A DNA stretch of 64,000 nucleotides from Mycobacterium sp. UM_CSW (GTDB taxonomy: Bacteria; Actinomycetota; Actinomycetes; Mycobacteriales; Mycobacteriaceae): assembly GCF_000455205.1 (NCBI RefSeq), contig NZ_AUWQ01000013.1, forward strand, positions 45,649 through 109,648. The letters run 5' to 3'. This document shows positions 41,052 to 50,830 of the stretch, piece after piece. How positions within the stretch are numbered: the stretch's first letter is position 1; each line of letters opens with the position of its first letter. The notes beneath the pieces are model-generated. The model was not told the DNA's origin and ran no database searches. It saw nothing but the letters and a program-made list of their open reading frames with translations. The position numbers were made by a program, and so were the translations under genes.

Positions 41052-41464
41052 GCGTTGGCTTCGTTGCGCCGGTGCCCGTGCGCTGGTCGGATATCGACAT
41101 GTACCAGCACGTCAACCATGCCACCATGGTCACCATCCTCGAAGAGGCGCGGGTGCAGTTTCTCAAGGAACCCTTCGCCGCCGACGTCACGACCGTCGGG
41201 TTGCTGATCGCCGACGTGCGCGTCACCTACAAGAGCCAGCTGCGATTGGCCGATTCGCCTCTGCAGGTGACGATCTGGACCAAACAGCACCGGACGGTCG
41301 ACTTCACGCTTGGCTACGAGGTGCGCTCGGTCAACGCCGATCCGGCGTCCAAGCCCGCCGTCATCGCCGAGACGCAACTGGCCGCCGTGCACATCGAGGA
41401 GCAACGGCTGTTTCGGCTTTCGCCCCAGCATCGGGAGTATCTGCAACGGTGGCTCAGGGAGTAA
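41048..41464 (+). CDS. Acyl-CoA thioesterase, 4-hydroxybenzoyl-CoA type (Rv2475c-like)
   Basis: The 138-residue hot-dog thioesterase has the same length as Rv2475c. The active-site block is [25 protein letters not shown] near residues 10-33, with the aspartate of [11 protein letters not shown], followed by ITYKSQL-like strand and VDFTLGYEV. It hydrolyses acyl-CoA. The start is a TTG at 41048 that overlaps the gdh stop (TTGA); no better start exists because the frame upstream lies inside gdh. Its end overlaps the next gene by 16 bases, so three genes are coupled. Confidence 0.87.
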   Translation: MSVGFVAPVPVRWSDIDMYQHVNHATMVTILEEARVQFLKEPFAADVTTVGLLIADVRVTYKSQLRLADSPLQVTIWTKQHRTVDFTLGYEVRSVNADPASKPAVIAETQLAAVHIEEQRLFRLSPQHREYLQRWLRE

Positions 41465-42123
41465 GCGGGGTAGCCGAGCGAGGTGTGTGGTTGCGTGACG
41501 CCACCCACCGCGGGGATCTCGCCACATTCGTCGATCACGCGATGCGCCTCGACGACGCCGCGGTCATCCGGCTGCGGGCCCGATCCGCCGGACTGCTGAC
41601 CGCTTGGGTGGCAACCGGTTTCGACGTGCTCGCGAGCCGGGTGGTGGTCGGCCGGGTGCGGCCCGACGATTTGTCGGTCGCGGCGGACGGGCTGGCGCGC
41701 GGCCTTTCGGCGATGGACGCGGAGGGCTACGTCGATCCCGGCTACGCGATGGACTCCGCGTGGCGGGGAGCCCTGCCCCCCGAATCCGGCTTCACCCACC
41801 TCGACGACGTACCCGCCCGGGTGATGCTGGACCTCGCGCAGCGCGGCGCGCAACTCGCCAAGGAGCACGGCAGCTCTCATGGCCCCCCGGTGTCGCTGCT
41901 CGACCAGGAGGTCATCCGGGTCAGCTCCGCCGACCTCAGCGTCGGCCTTCCGATGCGCTGCGTGTTCGCCTTGACCGCAATGGGTTTCCTGCCCCAATCA
42001 CCCGATGCGATCGGCGCCGACGAGATGGTCCGGGTCCGGATCCTGCCGAGCTGGCTGCGGGTCGACGCCAAGTTCGGCTCGGTGTACCGGCGCCGCACGC
42101 ATGCGGCGCTGGTGCTGCACTGA
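41449..42123 (+). CDS. Conserved hypothetical protein (Rv2474c-like)
   Basis: The 224-residue protein corresponds by position and length to Rv2474c (about 217). Visible elements: an N-terminal VWLRDATHRGDLATFVDHAMRLDDAAVIRLRAR, LTAWVATGFDVLASRVVVG, a helical VMLDLAQRGAQLAKEHG and a C-terminal VRILPSWLRVDAKFGSVYRRR. No signal peptide or membrane helix. I know no biochemical function. The GTG at 41449 overlaps the thioesterase gene, so both are probably translated together. Confidence 0.75.
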   Translation: MAQGVSGVAERGVWLRDATHRGDLATFVDHAMRLDDAAVIRLRARSAGLLTAWVATGFDVLASRVVVGRVRPDDLSVAADGLARGLSAMDAEGYVDPGYAMDSAWRGALPPESGFTHLDDVPARVMLDLAQRGAQLAKEHGSSHGPPVSLLDQEVIRVSSADLSVGLPMRCVFALTAMGFLPQSPDAIGADEMVRVRILPSWLRVDAKFGSVYRRRTHAALVLH

Positions 42124-42137
42124 CCGGCTCGAGGGGC

Positions 42138-43706
42138 TCAGACCAGCCAGGCCGCCGCGTCCGGCGGCAGCTTGCCGTCGACCAGCGGCGCGCTGGCCAG
42201 GATCACCTCGCCCGGCGGCAAAGCCATCGGCAGCCGACCGGCGTTCAGCGCGCACACCAGCGCGCCGCCGTGCCGCTCGAAGATCAGCAGGTCGTCGTCG
42301 GCGGCCAGCCATTCGAGCTCGTCGCCGTCGAATTCGCTTCGCTCCCTGCGTAGTTGGATGGCCCGCCGGTAGAAGGACAGCGTCGAGTCTGGATCGTCGA
42401 GCTGCTTTTCGACGGTCAGCGCCGCCCAGTCGGCCGGCATCGGCAGCCAGGTGTCGGCGGTGCTGGAGAAGCCGAACGGGGGAGCGTCGCCCGACCAGGG
42501 CAGCGGGACCCGGCACTTGTCGCGGCCGCGTTCGGTGTGCCCCGAGCGTTCCCACGTCGGGTCCTGGAGCACCTCCTCGGGCAGGTCGAGGACATCGGGC
42601 AGGCCCAATTCCTCACCGTTATAGATGAATACCGCGCCGGGCAGGGCCAGCATCACCATCGCCATCGCCCGCGCCCGGCGCAGCCCGACCTCGCCGCCGC
42701 CGTAGCGGGTGACCTCCCGGCCCACGTCGTGGTTGGAAAGCGTCCAGGTCGGGGTGGCGTTCTCAATCGCGGTGGCTTCCAACGAATTCTGGATCGCGTC
42801 GTGGATTTCGCGCGCGTCGAAGTCGATCTTCGTCAGCCGGAAATTGAAGCCGAGATGCAGTTCGTCGGGCCGCAGGTACTCGGCCCAGAGCAGGTTGTCC
42901 ATCACCCACACCTCGCCAATCGTCACCGCCGGCGAGTAGTCGTCGACGATCTTGCGGATTCCGCGGTGAATCTCGTGCACGCTCGGGTGGTTGAAGCGCG
43001 GGTCGTCGTCGCTGTGGCTCAACACCTTGACGTCGTCCTTGGCATCGGGCAGGCCCGGCGGCTTGGCCATCCCGTGGGCCACGTCGATGCGGAAGCCGTC
43101 CACGCCGCGCTCCAGCCAGAAGCGCAGCGTCTTCTCGAAGTCGTCGAAGACTTCGGGGTGCTCCCAGTTCAGGTCGGGCTGCTCGGCGTCGAAGAGGTGC
43201 AGGTAGTACTGGCCGGGGTTGCCGTCGGGTTCGATCACCCGGGTCCAGGCCGACCCGCCGAACACCGATGTCCAGTTGTTCGGCGGCAATTCGCCGTCGG
43301 GACCGAGGCCGTCGCGAAAGTAGTAGCGCTCGCGCGCGTCGGTGCCCGGACCGGCGGCCAGCGCCGCCTGAAACCACGGGTGCGCCGAACTGGTGTGGTT
43401 GGGCACCACGTCCATGGTGATCTTGATGCCCCGCTCGTGCGCCGCCGCGATCAGCCGCTCGATCGCGGCCATCCCGCCGAACAGCGGGTCGACGTCCCGC
43501 GGGTCGGCGACGTCATAGCCGTGGTCGGCCATCGGCGAAACGGTGACCGGGTTGAGCCAGATCGCGTCGATGCCGAGCTGCGTGAGGTAGTCCAGGCGGG
43601 CGGTCAACCCGTCCAGGTCGCCGACGCCGTCGCCGTCGCTGTCCGCGAACGACCGCGGATAGACCTGGTAGAAGACCGCGCTCAACCACCACGGCTCGGG
43701 GCTCAT
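42138..43706 (-). CDS. aglA: GH13 alpha-glucosidase AglA
   Basis: A 522-residue glycoside hydrolase of family 13, oligo-1,6-glucosidase subfamily, corresponding to Rv2471 (546). Conserved regions: region I MDVVPNHTS near 97, region II DGFRIDVAHG near 200 with the nucleophile aspartate, region III IGEVWVMDN with the acid/base glutamate near 262, region IV LSNHDVGR with the transition-state aspartate near 325. It hydrolyses alpha-1,4 or alpha-1,6 glucosides in the cytosol. It opposes the flanking operons and lies 23 bases downstream of glbO on the same strand, so they may be co-transcribed. Confidence 0.92.
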   Translation of the reverse strand: MSPEPWWLSAVFYQVYPRSFADSDGDGVGDLDGLTARLDYLTQLGIDAIWLNPVTVSPMADHGYDVADPRDVDPLFGGMAAIERLIAAAHERGIKITMDVVPNHTSSAHPWFQAALAAGPGTDARERYYFRDGLGPDGELPPNNWTSVFGGSAWTRVIEPDGNPGQYYLHLFDAEQPDLNWEHPEVFDDFEKTLRFWLERGVDGFRIDVAHGMAKPPGLPDAKDDVKVLSHSDDDPRFNHPSVHEIHRGIRKIVDDYSPAVTIGEVWVMDNLLWAEYLRPDELHLGFNFRLTKIDFDAREIHDAIQNSLEATAIENATPTWTLSNHDVGREVTRYGGGEVGLRRARAMAMVMLALPGAVFIYNGEELGLPDVLDLPEEVLQDPTWERSGHTERGRDKCRVPLPWSGDAPPFGFSSTADTWLPMPADWAALTVEKQLDDPDSTLSFYRRAIQLRRERSEFDGDELEWLAADDDLLIFERHGGALVCALNAGRLPMALPPGEVILASAPLVDGKLPPDAAAWLV

Positions 43707-43729
43707 GCTGCTCCGTTCGGTTACTGGGA

Positions 43730-44110
43730 TCAGAACGATGAATTGACCAGGGAGTGCGCGGCCATATCCAGGTATTCAAGCAACTCGCGGCGGTGTGCGT
43801 CGTCCAAAGTCTGCGAGTCGATGGAGGCGACGGCGGTGTGCATGCAGCGCAGCCAGGCGTCGCGCTCGATGGGGGTGATCCGGAACGGCGCGTGTCGCAT
43901 CCGCAGCCGCGGATGCCCGCGCCGGTCGGAGTAGGTGCGCGGGCCGCCCCAGTACTGCTCGAGGAACATCCGCAGCCGCTCCTCGGCGCCCGCCAGGTCG
44001 TCCGCAGGGTACAGCTGAGAAAGAATCTCGTCCTCGGGGACCTGCGCGTAAAACCGCGACACAATCGCATTGAAGGTTTCGGCACCGCCGACGGCGTCGT
44101 AGAAGCTCAC
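43730..44110 (-). CDS. glbO: Truncated haemoglobin O
   Basis: A group II truncated haemoglobin (Rv2470). From the GTG at 44110 the product is 126 residues (M. tuberculosis GlbO is 128). Key residues are visible: B10 tyrosine in SRFYAQV (Y21), CD1 tyrosine in [13 protein letters not shown], proximal histidine in RLRMRHAPF and G8 tryptophan in [16 protein letters not shown]. It binds oxygen and is linked to respiration and peroxide/NO chemistry at the membrane. Start choice: GGAGGGG lies nine bases before this GTG, ideal spacing; the ATG at 44119 sits directly against the same motif, which is too close. Upstream of aglA. Confidence 0.93.
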   Translation of the reverse strand: MSFYDAVGGAETFNAIVSRFYAQVPEDEILSQLYPADDLAGAEERLRMFLEQYWGGPRTYSDRRGHPRLRMRHAPFRITPIERDAWLRCMHTAVASIDSQTLDDAHRRELLEYLDMAAHSLVNSSF

Positions 44111-44261
44111 CTGATCCATCCCCTCCATTGTGGTGCATCGCCGGGTTGGCAAGGCGGTACGGCCCCGCGTCGCGCCTTCTGTTCACCGGTTTGTCACGGC
44201 GCGCACCAGCAATAAGGGTGCGTTCGGCGGCGAATCATGGTGGACTATCGGCGGAGGATCT

Positions 44262-44909
44262 ATGGCGCATGGCAAGAGACGCCGCAGCCACCGCAGTTCC
44301 GGTGCCGCGGCAGGGTTAACCGGGCCCCCAACCGCGTCACCCCTGCATAGCGTCGATACCCACCCGCCTACCCGCCACGAAACCGCGTCGATCTGGAGCC
44401 GGCGGCGGGTGCTCCTGCTCAATTCCACCTACGAGCCGCTGACCGCGCTTCCGATGCGGCGGGCCATCGTCATGGTGATCTGCGGCAAGGCGGACGTGGT
44501 GCACGACGACCCGGCCGGGCCGGTCATCCACTCGGCGACCAGGTCGATCGTGGTGCCCTCCGTGATCCAGCTGCGGTCCTACGTGCGGGTTCCCTACCGG
44601 GCGCGCGTGCCGATGACCCGCGCCGCCCTGATGCACCGCGACCGTTTCTGCTGCGCCTACTGCGGGGCCAAGGCCGACACCGTCGACCACGTGGTGCCGC
44701 GCAGCCGCGGCGGTGACCACTCCTGGGAGAACTGCGTGGCGTGCTGTTCGACCTGCAATCACCGCAAGGGCGACAAGCTGCTCGCCGAATTGGGCTGGGC
44801 GCTGCGCCGCGCGCCGCTGCCGCCCACCGGGCAGCACTGGCGGCTGCTGTCGACGGTCAAGGAGCTGGACCCGTCCTGGGCCCGGTACCTCGGCGAGGGT
44901 GCAGCCTGA
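44262..44909 (+). CDS. HNH endonuclease family protein (Rv2469c-like)
   Basis: The 215-residue product has a basic N-terminus (MAHGKRRRSHRSS) and a C-terminal HNH domain. CAYCG (about 130-134) and CCSTCNHRKG form the zinc site around DHVVPRSRGGDHSWENCVAC, which carries the catalytic HNH residues. Preceding it is a conserved block LLLNSTYEPLTALPMRRAIVMV typical of this actinobacterial HNH group. The biological role is unknown: DNA repair or nicking is possible. GGAGGATCT directly before the ATG at 44262 fixes the start; the frame extends upstream to overlap glbO but lacks a ribosome site there. Confidence 0.9.
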   Translation: MAHGKRRRSHRSSGAAAGLTGPPTASPLHSVDTHPPTRHETASIWSRRRVLLLNSTYEPLTALPMRRAIVMVICGKADVVHDDPAGPVIHSATRSIVVPSVIQLRSYVRVPYRARVPMTRAALMHRDRFCCAYCGAKADTVDHVVPRSRGGDHSWENCVACCSTCNHRKGDKLLAELGWALRRAPLPPTGQHWRLLSTVKELDPSWARYLGEGAA

Positions 44910-44964
44910 CCAATCCCGTGTCCAAGTGTGCGGGTACATCACTCGGTGGGATACGGTTTGCGTC

Positions 44965-45201
44965 GTGAGCCCTGGAGAGATTCACCTTTACTTCATCGGA
45001 ATCCCGCTGGCGCTGGTTGTGGTGCTGTCCCTGCTGATCTGGCGGCACAAGGGGCCCCACCCCGCGACCTACAAGATGTCGGAGAAGTGGACGCACCCGC
45101 CGATCCTGTGGGCCGCCACCGACGAAGACGTTGGCGGCGCGCATCACGGACACGGCACGTCGGAGTTCTCGGTGGGAGGTGGCGCCAGTGGCACATGGTG
45201 A
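44965..45201 (+). CDS. ctaJ: Small membrane subunit of cytochrome aa3 oxidase, CtaJ-like
   Basis: A 78-residue single-pass membrane protein: [22 protein letters not shown] (membrane helix about 5-27), then [27 protein letters not shown] and a glycine/histidine-rich tail. Position between the HNH gene and the DUF5130 and pepN genes matches M. smegmatis MSMEG_4693, described from supercomplex structures as the CtaJ subunit of the bcc-aa3 oxidase; I rely on memory for that link. GTG start at 44965; overlaps the next gene by 14 bases, which means coupled synthesis. Confidence 0.68.
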   Translation: MSPGEIHLYFIGIPLALVVVLSLLIWRHKGPHPATYKMSEKWTHPPILWAATDEDVGGAHHGHGTSEFSVGGGASGTW

Positions 45202-45655
45202 GGTTGCGACGATCGAGCGCAGCGAGCTGCCCAAGGGTTCGGTGATCACCACCAGCGGGCGGATTTCCGGTGTTACCGAGCCGGGTGAGCTGTCCGTTCA
45301 TTACCCGTTTCCGACCAAGGACCTGGTCGCCATCGACGACGCGCTGAAGTACGGCTCGCGGGCGTCTCGGGCGCGGTTCGCCATCTACCTCGGGGACCTG
45401 GGCAGCGACACCGCCGCGCGGGCCCGCGAGATTTTGGCCAAGGTGCCGACGCCCGACAACGCGGTGCTGCTCGCCGTGTCGCCCGACCAGTCCGTCATCG
45501 AGGTGGTCTACGGCTCGGCGGTACGCGGTCGTGGCGCCGAGTCGGCCGCACCGCTCGGGGTGGCCGCCGCCTCGTCGGCGTTCGAGCAAGGCCACCTGGT
45601 GGACGGGCTGGTCAGCGCGATCCGCGTGCTCAGCGCCGGGATCGCACCGGCCTAG
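45188..45655 (+). CDS. DUF5130 family protein (Rv2468c-like)
   Basis: A 155-residue protein with the DUF5130 pattern: [59 protein letters not shown] and a final helix [12 protein letters not shown]. The fold resembles the TPM/Psb32 group. The M. smegmatis counterpart lies next to ctaJ. The GTG at 45188 has GGGAGG 8-9 bases upstream and overlaps ctaJ; an earlier in-frame start is disfavoured. The co-translation with a cytochrome oxidase subunit hints at a role in respiratory complex assembly or function, not proven. Confidence 0.8.
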   Translation: MAHGEVATIERSELPKGSVITTSGRISGVTEPGELSVHYPFPTKDLVAIDDALKYGSRASRARFAIYLGDLGSDTAARAREILAKVPTPDNAVLLAVSPDQSVIEVVYGSAVRGRGAESAAPLGVAAASSAFEQGHLVDGLVSAIRVLSAGIAPA

Positions 45656-45742
45656 CCTCCCGCCCACCACGCGAGGGCGCGTAAATGTACGCCGAATGCG
45701 GCGTGTCGGCGTACCAACGCGCGCGCTCGCCTGAAAGCAGGA

Positions 45743-48325
45743 TCAGGATGCGTCGAACGTGCGGGCGCGCAGCGACCGCTTGACCCCGGCCTGACCTTCC
45801 AGCACCAGGCGCCGCAGCGCCGGCGGAATCTCCGGGTCGCTCAGGAACTCGTCGGCGGCCGCGATGCCGGCCTCGCTGATGTCCCAGTGCGGGTAGAGGC
45901 CGATCACCACGGTTTGGGCGACCTCGCTGGACCGCCGCGCCCAGACCCCGGCAATCGCGTCGAAGTAGCGCGCGGTGAACGGCTTGAGCAGCTCGTGCTG
46001 TCCCGGCGGGGCGATGCCAGCGATGATCGATCGGGCCGTGATGTTGGCTAGTGTGTCGTCCTCCATCACCGTCGTCCATGCCCGCTCCTTGACCTCGAGT
46101 TGGGGCCGTGCCGCCGCCGCTTGGGCGCCGTGGCGCTTGCCGGCGGCGGTCGGGTCACGCCGCACCTCGGCGTCGATGAACGGGGTCGCGGACCCGTCGG
46201 CGTCGATATCGCCGGCCGCGGCCAGCGCGGTCACGATGCGCCAGCGCAGGTCGGTGTCGATCTCCAGTCCGGCCAGACCCCGCTCGGCCGGGTCGTGATC
46301 CAGCAGGTCGGCCAGCGTCACCACGTGCCGTGTCGACAGGACGGACGTGCACAGCGTGTTGACGAACGCGAGCTGGTGATCCGATCCGGGCGCCGCGGCG
46401 CGGGCCAGCTCCAGCAGCCGGTCGGCGAACTGCGGCCAGCCGTGCTCGCGCGCCCAGCCCGGCTCGGCGTAGGACGCCAGCGCCGTCTGGGCCTGCATCA
46501 GCAGCCGTTGCGCCACCCCGACCTCGGTTTCGGCCTGCACGCCGCCGGAGACCAGCGCCACGAAATCGCGGGCGCGCAGCTCGGCCTCGCGGGTCATCTC
46601 CCACGCGGCCGACCACACCAGCGAGCGCGGCAGCGGCTCGGCGATATCGGCGATCCGCTCCAGCGCGGTCTGCAGCGACTGGCCGTCCAACCGCAGCGAA
46701 CAGTAGGTCAGGTCGTCGTCATTGACCAGGATCAGCTTGCCGCGCGAAACCCCAACCAGCGCAGGCACTTCGGTGTCCGGGCCCTCGACGTCGAGTTCCT
46801 CGCGGTGCACCCGCACCAGCTTGCCGGCGCCATCTTCGTCGTAGATGCCGATCGCCAGCCGGTGCACCCGCGTCTCGCCCGCCCCGGGCGCGGCGCCGCT
46901 TTGGCGCACCACGAACCGGGTGAACTTGCCCTCAGCGCCCGGGCCGTCGACGTCGAAGTCAGGCCGCAGCGTGTTCAGGCCGGTGGTTTTCAGCCACTGC
47001 TGACCCCAGTCGGACAGGTCGCGACCGGACGCCTTTTCCAGCGCGGCGATCAGGTCGCTGAACGTGGCGTTGCCGTAGGCGTGCGTGCGGAAGTAGTCGC
47101 GCAGCCCGGCCAGGAAGTGCTCCAGCCCGACGTAGGCGACCAGCTGCTTGAGGACCGACGCGCCCTTGGCGTAGGTGATCCCGTCGAAGTTCACCTCGAC
47201 GGCGGCCAGGTCGGGGATCTCGGCCGCGATCGGGTGCGTCGACGGCAGCTGGTCCTGGCGGTACGCCCACGACTTCTCGACGGTGGCGAACGTGGTCCAC
47301 GCCTCGGTGAATTCGGTTGCCTCGCTTTGGCACAACACCGACGCGAAGGTCGCGAACGACTCGTTGAGCCACAGGTCGTCCCACCACGTCATGGTGACCA
47401 GGTCGCCGAACCACATGTGCGCCATCTCGTGCAGCACCGTCTCGGCGCGCCGCTCGTAGGAGGCCCGCGTGACCTTGCTGCGGAAGACGTAGTCCTCGAG
47501 GAAAGTCACCGCCCCCGCGTTTTCCATGGCGCCGGCGTTGAACTCGGGCACGAACAGCTGGTCGTACTTGCCGAACGCGTAGGGCAGGCCAAAGTTCTTG
47601 TGGTAGAAGCCGAATCCCTGTTTCGTCTGGGTGAATAACCGCTCGGCGTCCATGAATTCGGCCAGCGAGGCCCGGCAGTAGATGCCCAGCGGGATCTCGC
47701 CGTGTTCGTCGGTGTAGGAGTCCCTCCACTCGGCGTACGGGCCGGCGATCAGCGCCACCAGGTAGGTGCTCATCCGCGGGGTGGTGGCGAAGGTGTGTAT
47801 GCCGTCCTCCACCGATACCGTCGCGCCGTTGGAGATCACCTTCCAGTGTTTGGGCGCGGTCACCCGCAGGTCGAACGTCGCCTTGAGGTCGGGTTGGTCG
47901 AAGCACGCGAACATGCGCTTGGCGTCGGCCGTTTCGAATTGCGAATACAGATAGACCTCGTCGTCCACCGGGTCGACGAAGCGATGCAGCCCCTCGCCGG
48001 TATTGGAGTAGCGGCAGTCGGCGTCGACGACGAGGACGTTTTGCTTATCCAGCCCGCGCAGCGGGATGCCGGTCGATTCGTCGTATCCGGACACGTCGAG
48101 TTCGCGGCCGTTGAGGGTGGCGCTGCGGATGGCGTCGGCGGCGATGTCGATGACGGTGTCGGCGCCGGCGAGCGCCTCGAACGCCACGGTGGTAGTGGAC
48201 CGGAAGGTCCGGTCGCCCGGGCCGCCCGAGCCGTCGGTGACGTCGAGGCTGATCCGGTAGCTGTCAACGGTGATCAGGGCCGCGCGCTCGACGGCCTGGT
48301 CACGGGTGAGGTTTGGAAGGGCCAC
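45743..48325 (-). CDS. pepN: Aminopeptidase N (M1 metallopeptidase)
   Basis: An 860-residue M1 peptidase (Rv2467, 861). The exopeptidase motif ([11 protein letters not shown], near 265) and the zinc motif [10 protein letters not shown] (HExxH, with the third ligand in NESFATF) are intact. The C-terminal half is the ERAP1-like helical domain. It removes N-terminal residues from peptides and may act downstream of ClpP1P2. On the opposite strand to flanking genes; 128 bases separate its start from the Rv2466c-like gene, a divergent promoter region. Confidence 0.94.
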   Translation of the reverse strand: MALPNLTRDQAVERAALITVDSYRISLDVTDGSGGPGDRTFRSTTTVAFEALAGADTVIDIAADAIRSATLNGRELDVSGYDESTGIPLRGLDKQNVLVVDADCRYSNTGEGLHRFVDPVDDEVYLYSQFETADAKRMFACFDQPDLKATFDLRVTAPKHWKVISNGATVSVEDGIHTFATTPRMSTYLVALIAGPYAEWRDSYTDEHGEIPLGIYCRASLAEFMDAERLFTQTKQGFGFYHKNFGLPYAFGKYDQLFVPEFNAGAMENAGAVTFLEDYVFRSKVTRASYERRAETVLHEMAHMWFGDLVTMTWWDDLWLNESFATFASVLCQSEATEFTEAWTTFATVEKSWAYRQDQLPSTHPIAAEIPDLAAVEVNFDGITYAKGASVLKQLVAYVGLEHFLAGLRDYFRTHAYGNATFSDLIAALEKASGRDLSDWGQQWLKTTGLNTLRPDFDVDGPGAEGKFTRFVVRQSGAAPGAGETRVHRLAIGIYDEDGAGKLVRVHREELDVEGPDTEVPALVGVSRGKLILVNDDDLTYCSLRLDGQSLQTALERIADIAEPLPRSLVWSAAWEMTREAELRARDFVALVSGGVQAETEVGVAQRLLMQAQTALASYAEPGWAREHGWPQFADRLLELARAAAPGSDHQLAFVNTLCTSVLSTRHVVTLADLLDHDPAERGLAGLEIDTDLRWRIVTALAAAGDIDADGSATPFIDAEVRRDPTAAGKRHGAQAAAARPQLEVKERAWTTVMEDDTLANITARSIIAGIAPPGQHELLKPFTARYFDAIAGVWARRSSEVAQTVVIGLYPHWDISEAGIAAADEFLSDPEIPPALRRLVLEGQAGVKRSLRARTFDAS

Positions 48326-48453
48326 GCGTCCAACTTAAACGTGTTGGTGAACGCCTGGTAACCGGAGCGACGGGGCGGGAACACCCGCCGCGCGACTACG
48401 GTTGTGCTGAACGGTGTCCTGACCGTATCTGCTCTCGAGGAGAGGACCGCGCT

Positions 48454-49077
48454 ATGTCCGAGAAGACCAACGAGAAAAACCGAGCCGATTTCTGGTTCGA
48501 CCCGCTGTGTCCCTGGTGCTGGATCACGTCGCGCTGGATCCTCGAGGTGGAGAAGGTTCGCGACATCGAGGTGCACTTCCACGTCATGAGCCTGGCCATC
48601 CTCAACGAAAACCGCGAAGGCCTGCCCGACAAGTACCGCGAGATGATGAAGCACGCCTGGGGGCCGGTGCGGGTGGCGATCGCCGCGGAGCAGGCCCACG
48701 GCGCCAAGGTGCTGGACCCGCTGTACACCGCGATGGGCACCCGGATCCACAACGAGGACAACAAGAACCTCGAGGAGGTCATCAAGCTGTCGCTGGCCGA
48801 CGCCGGCCTGCCGGCGGAGCTCGCCGAGGCCGCGCAGAGCGAGGACTACGACGAGGCGCTGCGCAAGAGCCACCACGAGGGGATGGACGCGGTCGGCGAC
48901 GACGTCGGCACACCGACCATCCACGTCAACGGTGTGGCGTTCTTCGGGCCGGTGATCTCGAAGATCCCGCGCGGCGAGGAAGCGGGCAAGCTCTGGGACG
49001 CCTCGGTGACCTTCGCCTCGTATCCGCACTTCTTCGAGCTCAAGCGGACCCGCACCGAGCCGCCCCAGTTCGACTAG
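48454..49077 (+). CDS. DsbA-like mycothiol-linked oxidoreductase (Rv2466c-like)
   Basis: The 207-residue protein has the same length as Rv2466c. A thioredoxin fold with CPWC (C19-C22) right after the first strand, helical insertion, and a cis-proline motif [15 protein letters not shown] near 155. Rv2466c is a mycothiol-dependent nitroreductase/thiol oxidoreductase in the SigH regulon and activates the prodrug TP053. The ATG at 48454 is preceded by GAGGAGAGGACC; the longer frame upstream has no such site. A SigH promoter upstream is expected from the family but I did not verify one. Confidence 0.92.
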   Translation: MSEKTNEKNRADFWFDPLCPWCWITSRWILEVEKVRDIEVHFHVMSLAILNENREGLPDKYREMMKHAWGPVRVAIAAEQAHGAKVLDPLYTAMGTRIHNEDNKNLEEVIKLSLADAGLPAELAEAAQSEDYDEALRKSHHEGMDAVGDDVGTPTIHVNGVAFFGPVISKIPRGEEAGKLWDASVTFASYPHFFELKRTRTEPPQFD

Positions 49078-49114
49078 ACCCTCGACTGGCCCCGGCGGGC
49101 GCGCGGCTGTAAAG

Positions 49115-49603
49115 ATGGCGGGCATGCGCGTCTACCTGGGTTCTGACCACGCCGGATACGAGCTCAAGCAGCAGATCATCTCCCACCTCAAGGAATCCGG
49201 GCACGAGCCGATCGATTGCGGAGCGTTCAGCTACGACGCCGAGGACGACTACCCGGCCTTTTGCATCGCGGCCGCGACGCGCACGGTAGCCGACCCGGAG
49301 AGCTTGGGCATCGTGCTCGGCGGGTCGGGCAACGGTGAGCAGATCGCCGCCAACAAGGTGCCGGGAGCGCGCTGCGCGCTGGCGTGGAGCGTCGAGACCG
49401 CGACCCTGGCGCGCGAACACAACAACGCGCAGTTGATCGGCATCGGCGGCCGCATGCACACCGTCGAGGAGGCGTTGACGATCGTGGATGCCTTCCTGAG
49501 CGCGCAGTGGTCGAAAGCCGAACGCCACCAACGGCGTATCGACATCCTCGCCGAATACGAACGCACCCACCAGGCGCCGCCGGTGCCCGGCGCCCCGGCT
49601 TAA
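49115..49603 (+). CDS. rpiB: Ribose-5-phosphate isomerase B
   Basis: A 162-residue RpiB, identical in length to Rv2465c. LGSDHAGYELKQ (substrate loop), IVLGGSGNGEQIAANKVPGARCAL with the catalytic glutamate in SGNGE (the mycobacterial enzyme uses Glu where other RpiBs have Cys), and HNNAQLIGIGGRM. It interconverts ribulose-5-phosphate and ribose-5-phosphate in the pentose phosphate pathway. The ATG at 49115 is used; a second ATG three codons later is possible. Only three bases separate it from nei1, so they share a transcript. Confidence 0.95.
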   Translation: MAGMRVYLGSDHAGYELKQQIISHLKESGHEPIDCGAFSYDAEDDYPAFCIAAATRTVADPESLGIVLGGSGNGEQIAANKVPGARCALAWSVETATLAREHNNAQLIGIGGRMHTVEEALTIVDAFLSAQWSKAERHQRRIDILAEYERTHQAPPVPGAPA

Positions 49604-49606
49604 GAG

Positions 49607-50413
49607 ATGCCCGAAGGGCACACCCTGCACCGGCTGGCCCGGCTGCATCAGCGCCGATACCGCGGGACGGCGGTCGCTGTGTCCAGCCCGCAGGGCCGGT
49701 TCGCGGACGCGGCGGCCGTCGTCGACGGCCGGGTGCTGCGGCGCACTAGCGCCTGGGGCAAGCACCTGTTTCACCACTATGACGGCGGCCCCATCGTGCA
49801 CGTGCACCTCGGGTTGTACGGCGCCTTCACCGAGTGGGAGCGGCCCCACGATGCCCCGCTGCCCGAACCGGTCGGACAGGTGCGGATGCGGATGGTCGGC
49901 GCCGACTACGGCACCGACCTGCGTGGCCCGACGGTGTGCGAGGTCATCGACGAAGCTCAGGTCAGCGACGTGGTGGCCAAGCTCGGTCCCGACCCGCTGC
50001 GCAGCGATGCCGACCCGGCGTGGCCGTGGGCTCGAATCAGCAAGTCACGCAAGCCCATTGGCGCGCTGTTGATGGACCAGACCGTGATCGCCGGCGTGGG
50101 TAACGTCTACCGGAACGAGTTGCTGTTCCGCCACCGCATTGATCCGTTCCGGCCCGGCCGCGCGATCGGCGAGGCGGAGTTCGACGCGGCGTGGACCGAT
50201 CTGGTGGCGCTGATGAAGGTCGGTTTGCGGCGCGGCCAGATCGTCGTGGTGCTGCCCGAACACGACCACGGCCCGCCGTCGTACCGGCAAGGGCGGCCAC
50301 GCACCTACGTGTACCGGCGCGCGGGGGAGGCGTGCCGCGTGTGCGGCGGACCGATCCGCACCCAAGTGCTCGAGGGCCGAAACGTGTTCTGGTGCCCCAA
50401 TTGCCAGAAGTGA
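49607..50413 (+). CDS. nei1: Endonuclease VIII-like DNA glycosylase Nei1
   Basis: A 268-residue Fpg/Nei family glycosylase, the length of Rv2464c. N-terminal MPEGHTLHRLA carries the catalytic proline and glutamate; the helix-two-turn-helix has GVGNVYRNELLFRHRIDP near 160-177; a C-terminal zinc finger has CRVCGG and CPNC. It removes oxidised pyrimidines and incises abasic sites. The gene follows rpiB directly. The family call is certain; Nei1 versus Nei2 is assigned from the neighbourhood. Confidence 0.93.
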   Translation: MPEGHTLHRLARLHQRRYRGTAVAVSSPQGRFADAAAVVDGRVLRRTSAWGKHLFHHYDGGPIVHVHLGLYGAFTEWERPHDAPLPEPVGQVRMRMVGADYGTDLRGPTVCEVIDEAQVSDVVAKLGPDPLRSDADPAWPWARISKSRKPIGALLMDQTVIAGVGNVYRNELLFRHRIDPFRPGRAIGEAEFDAAWTDLVALMKVGLRRGQIVVVLPEHDHGPPSYRQGRPRTYVYRRAGEACRVCGGPIRTQVLEGRNVFWCPNCQK

Positions 50414-50489
50414 CGGAATCCTGCCACTGACAGGAAACCCCAAGCAAGAAACGCCGGCGTCTACTGTTTGGGCGCGGCTTCGGTCGGGT

Positions 50490-50777
50490 ATGAATTGCGC
50501 CGTGAAACTCCTTCCACGTTTAGTTGCAACCGTTTTCGCGATTTTCGTCGGTCTGGGCCTGGCGGGGCTGGGCGCCGCCACCGAGGCGCAAGCGCAGCCC
50601 GGGCCGTTCCCGCAATGGTGCCCCGGGGACTTCTGGGACCCGGGATGGGGAGACAACTGGGACCGCGGGCACTGCCATGACAACTGGCGGGGGCCGGGCC
50701 CCAACCCGCACCCCGAACCGTGGCGTGGCCCCGGCGGCCCGGGCGGACCCGGCGGTCCTGGTTGGGACCATCGCTGA
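50490..50777 (+). CDS. Small secreted tryptophan/proline/glycine-rich protein
   Basis: A 95-residue protein with a signal peptide (VATVFAIFVGLGLAGLGAA, cleavage near AQA-QPG). The mature part has WCPGDFWDPGWGDNWDRGHCHDNW with two cysteines and a terminal proline/glycine-rich run. Small exported proteins with this WCPGDFW...C pattern are common in mycobacteria and have no known function. Start ATG at 50490, with a GTG four codons later as alternative. It stands alone between nei1 and lipP. Confidence 0.75.
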   Translation: MNCAVKLLPRLVATVFAIFVGLGLAGLGAATEAQAQPGPFPQWCPGDFWDPGWGDNWDRGHCHDNWRGPGPNPHPEPWRGPGGPGGPGGPGWDHR

Positions 50778-50830
50778 TCCGTTGACCGAATGACCGCGCC
50801 CCGTCGGCAACGGTTCGGCGGGGTGCGGTC

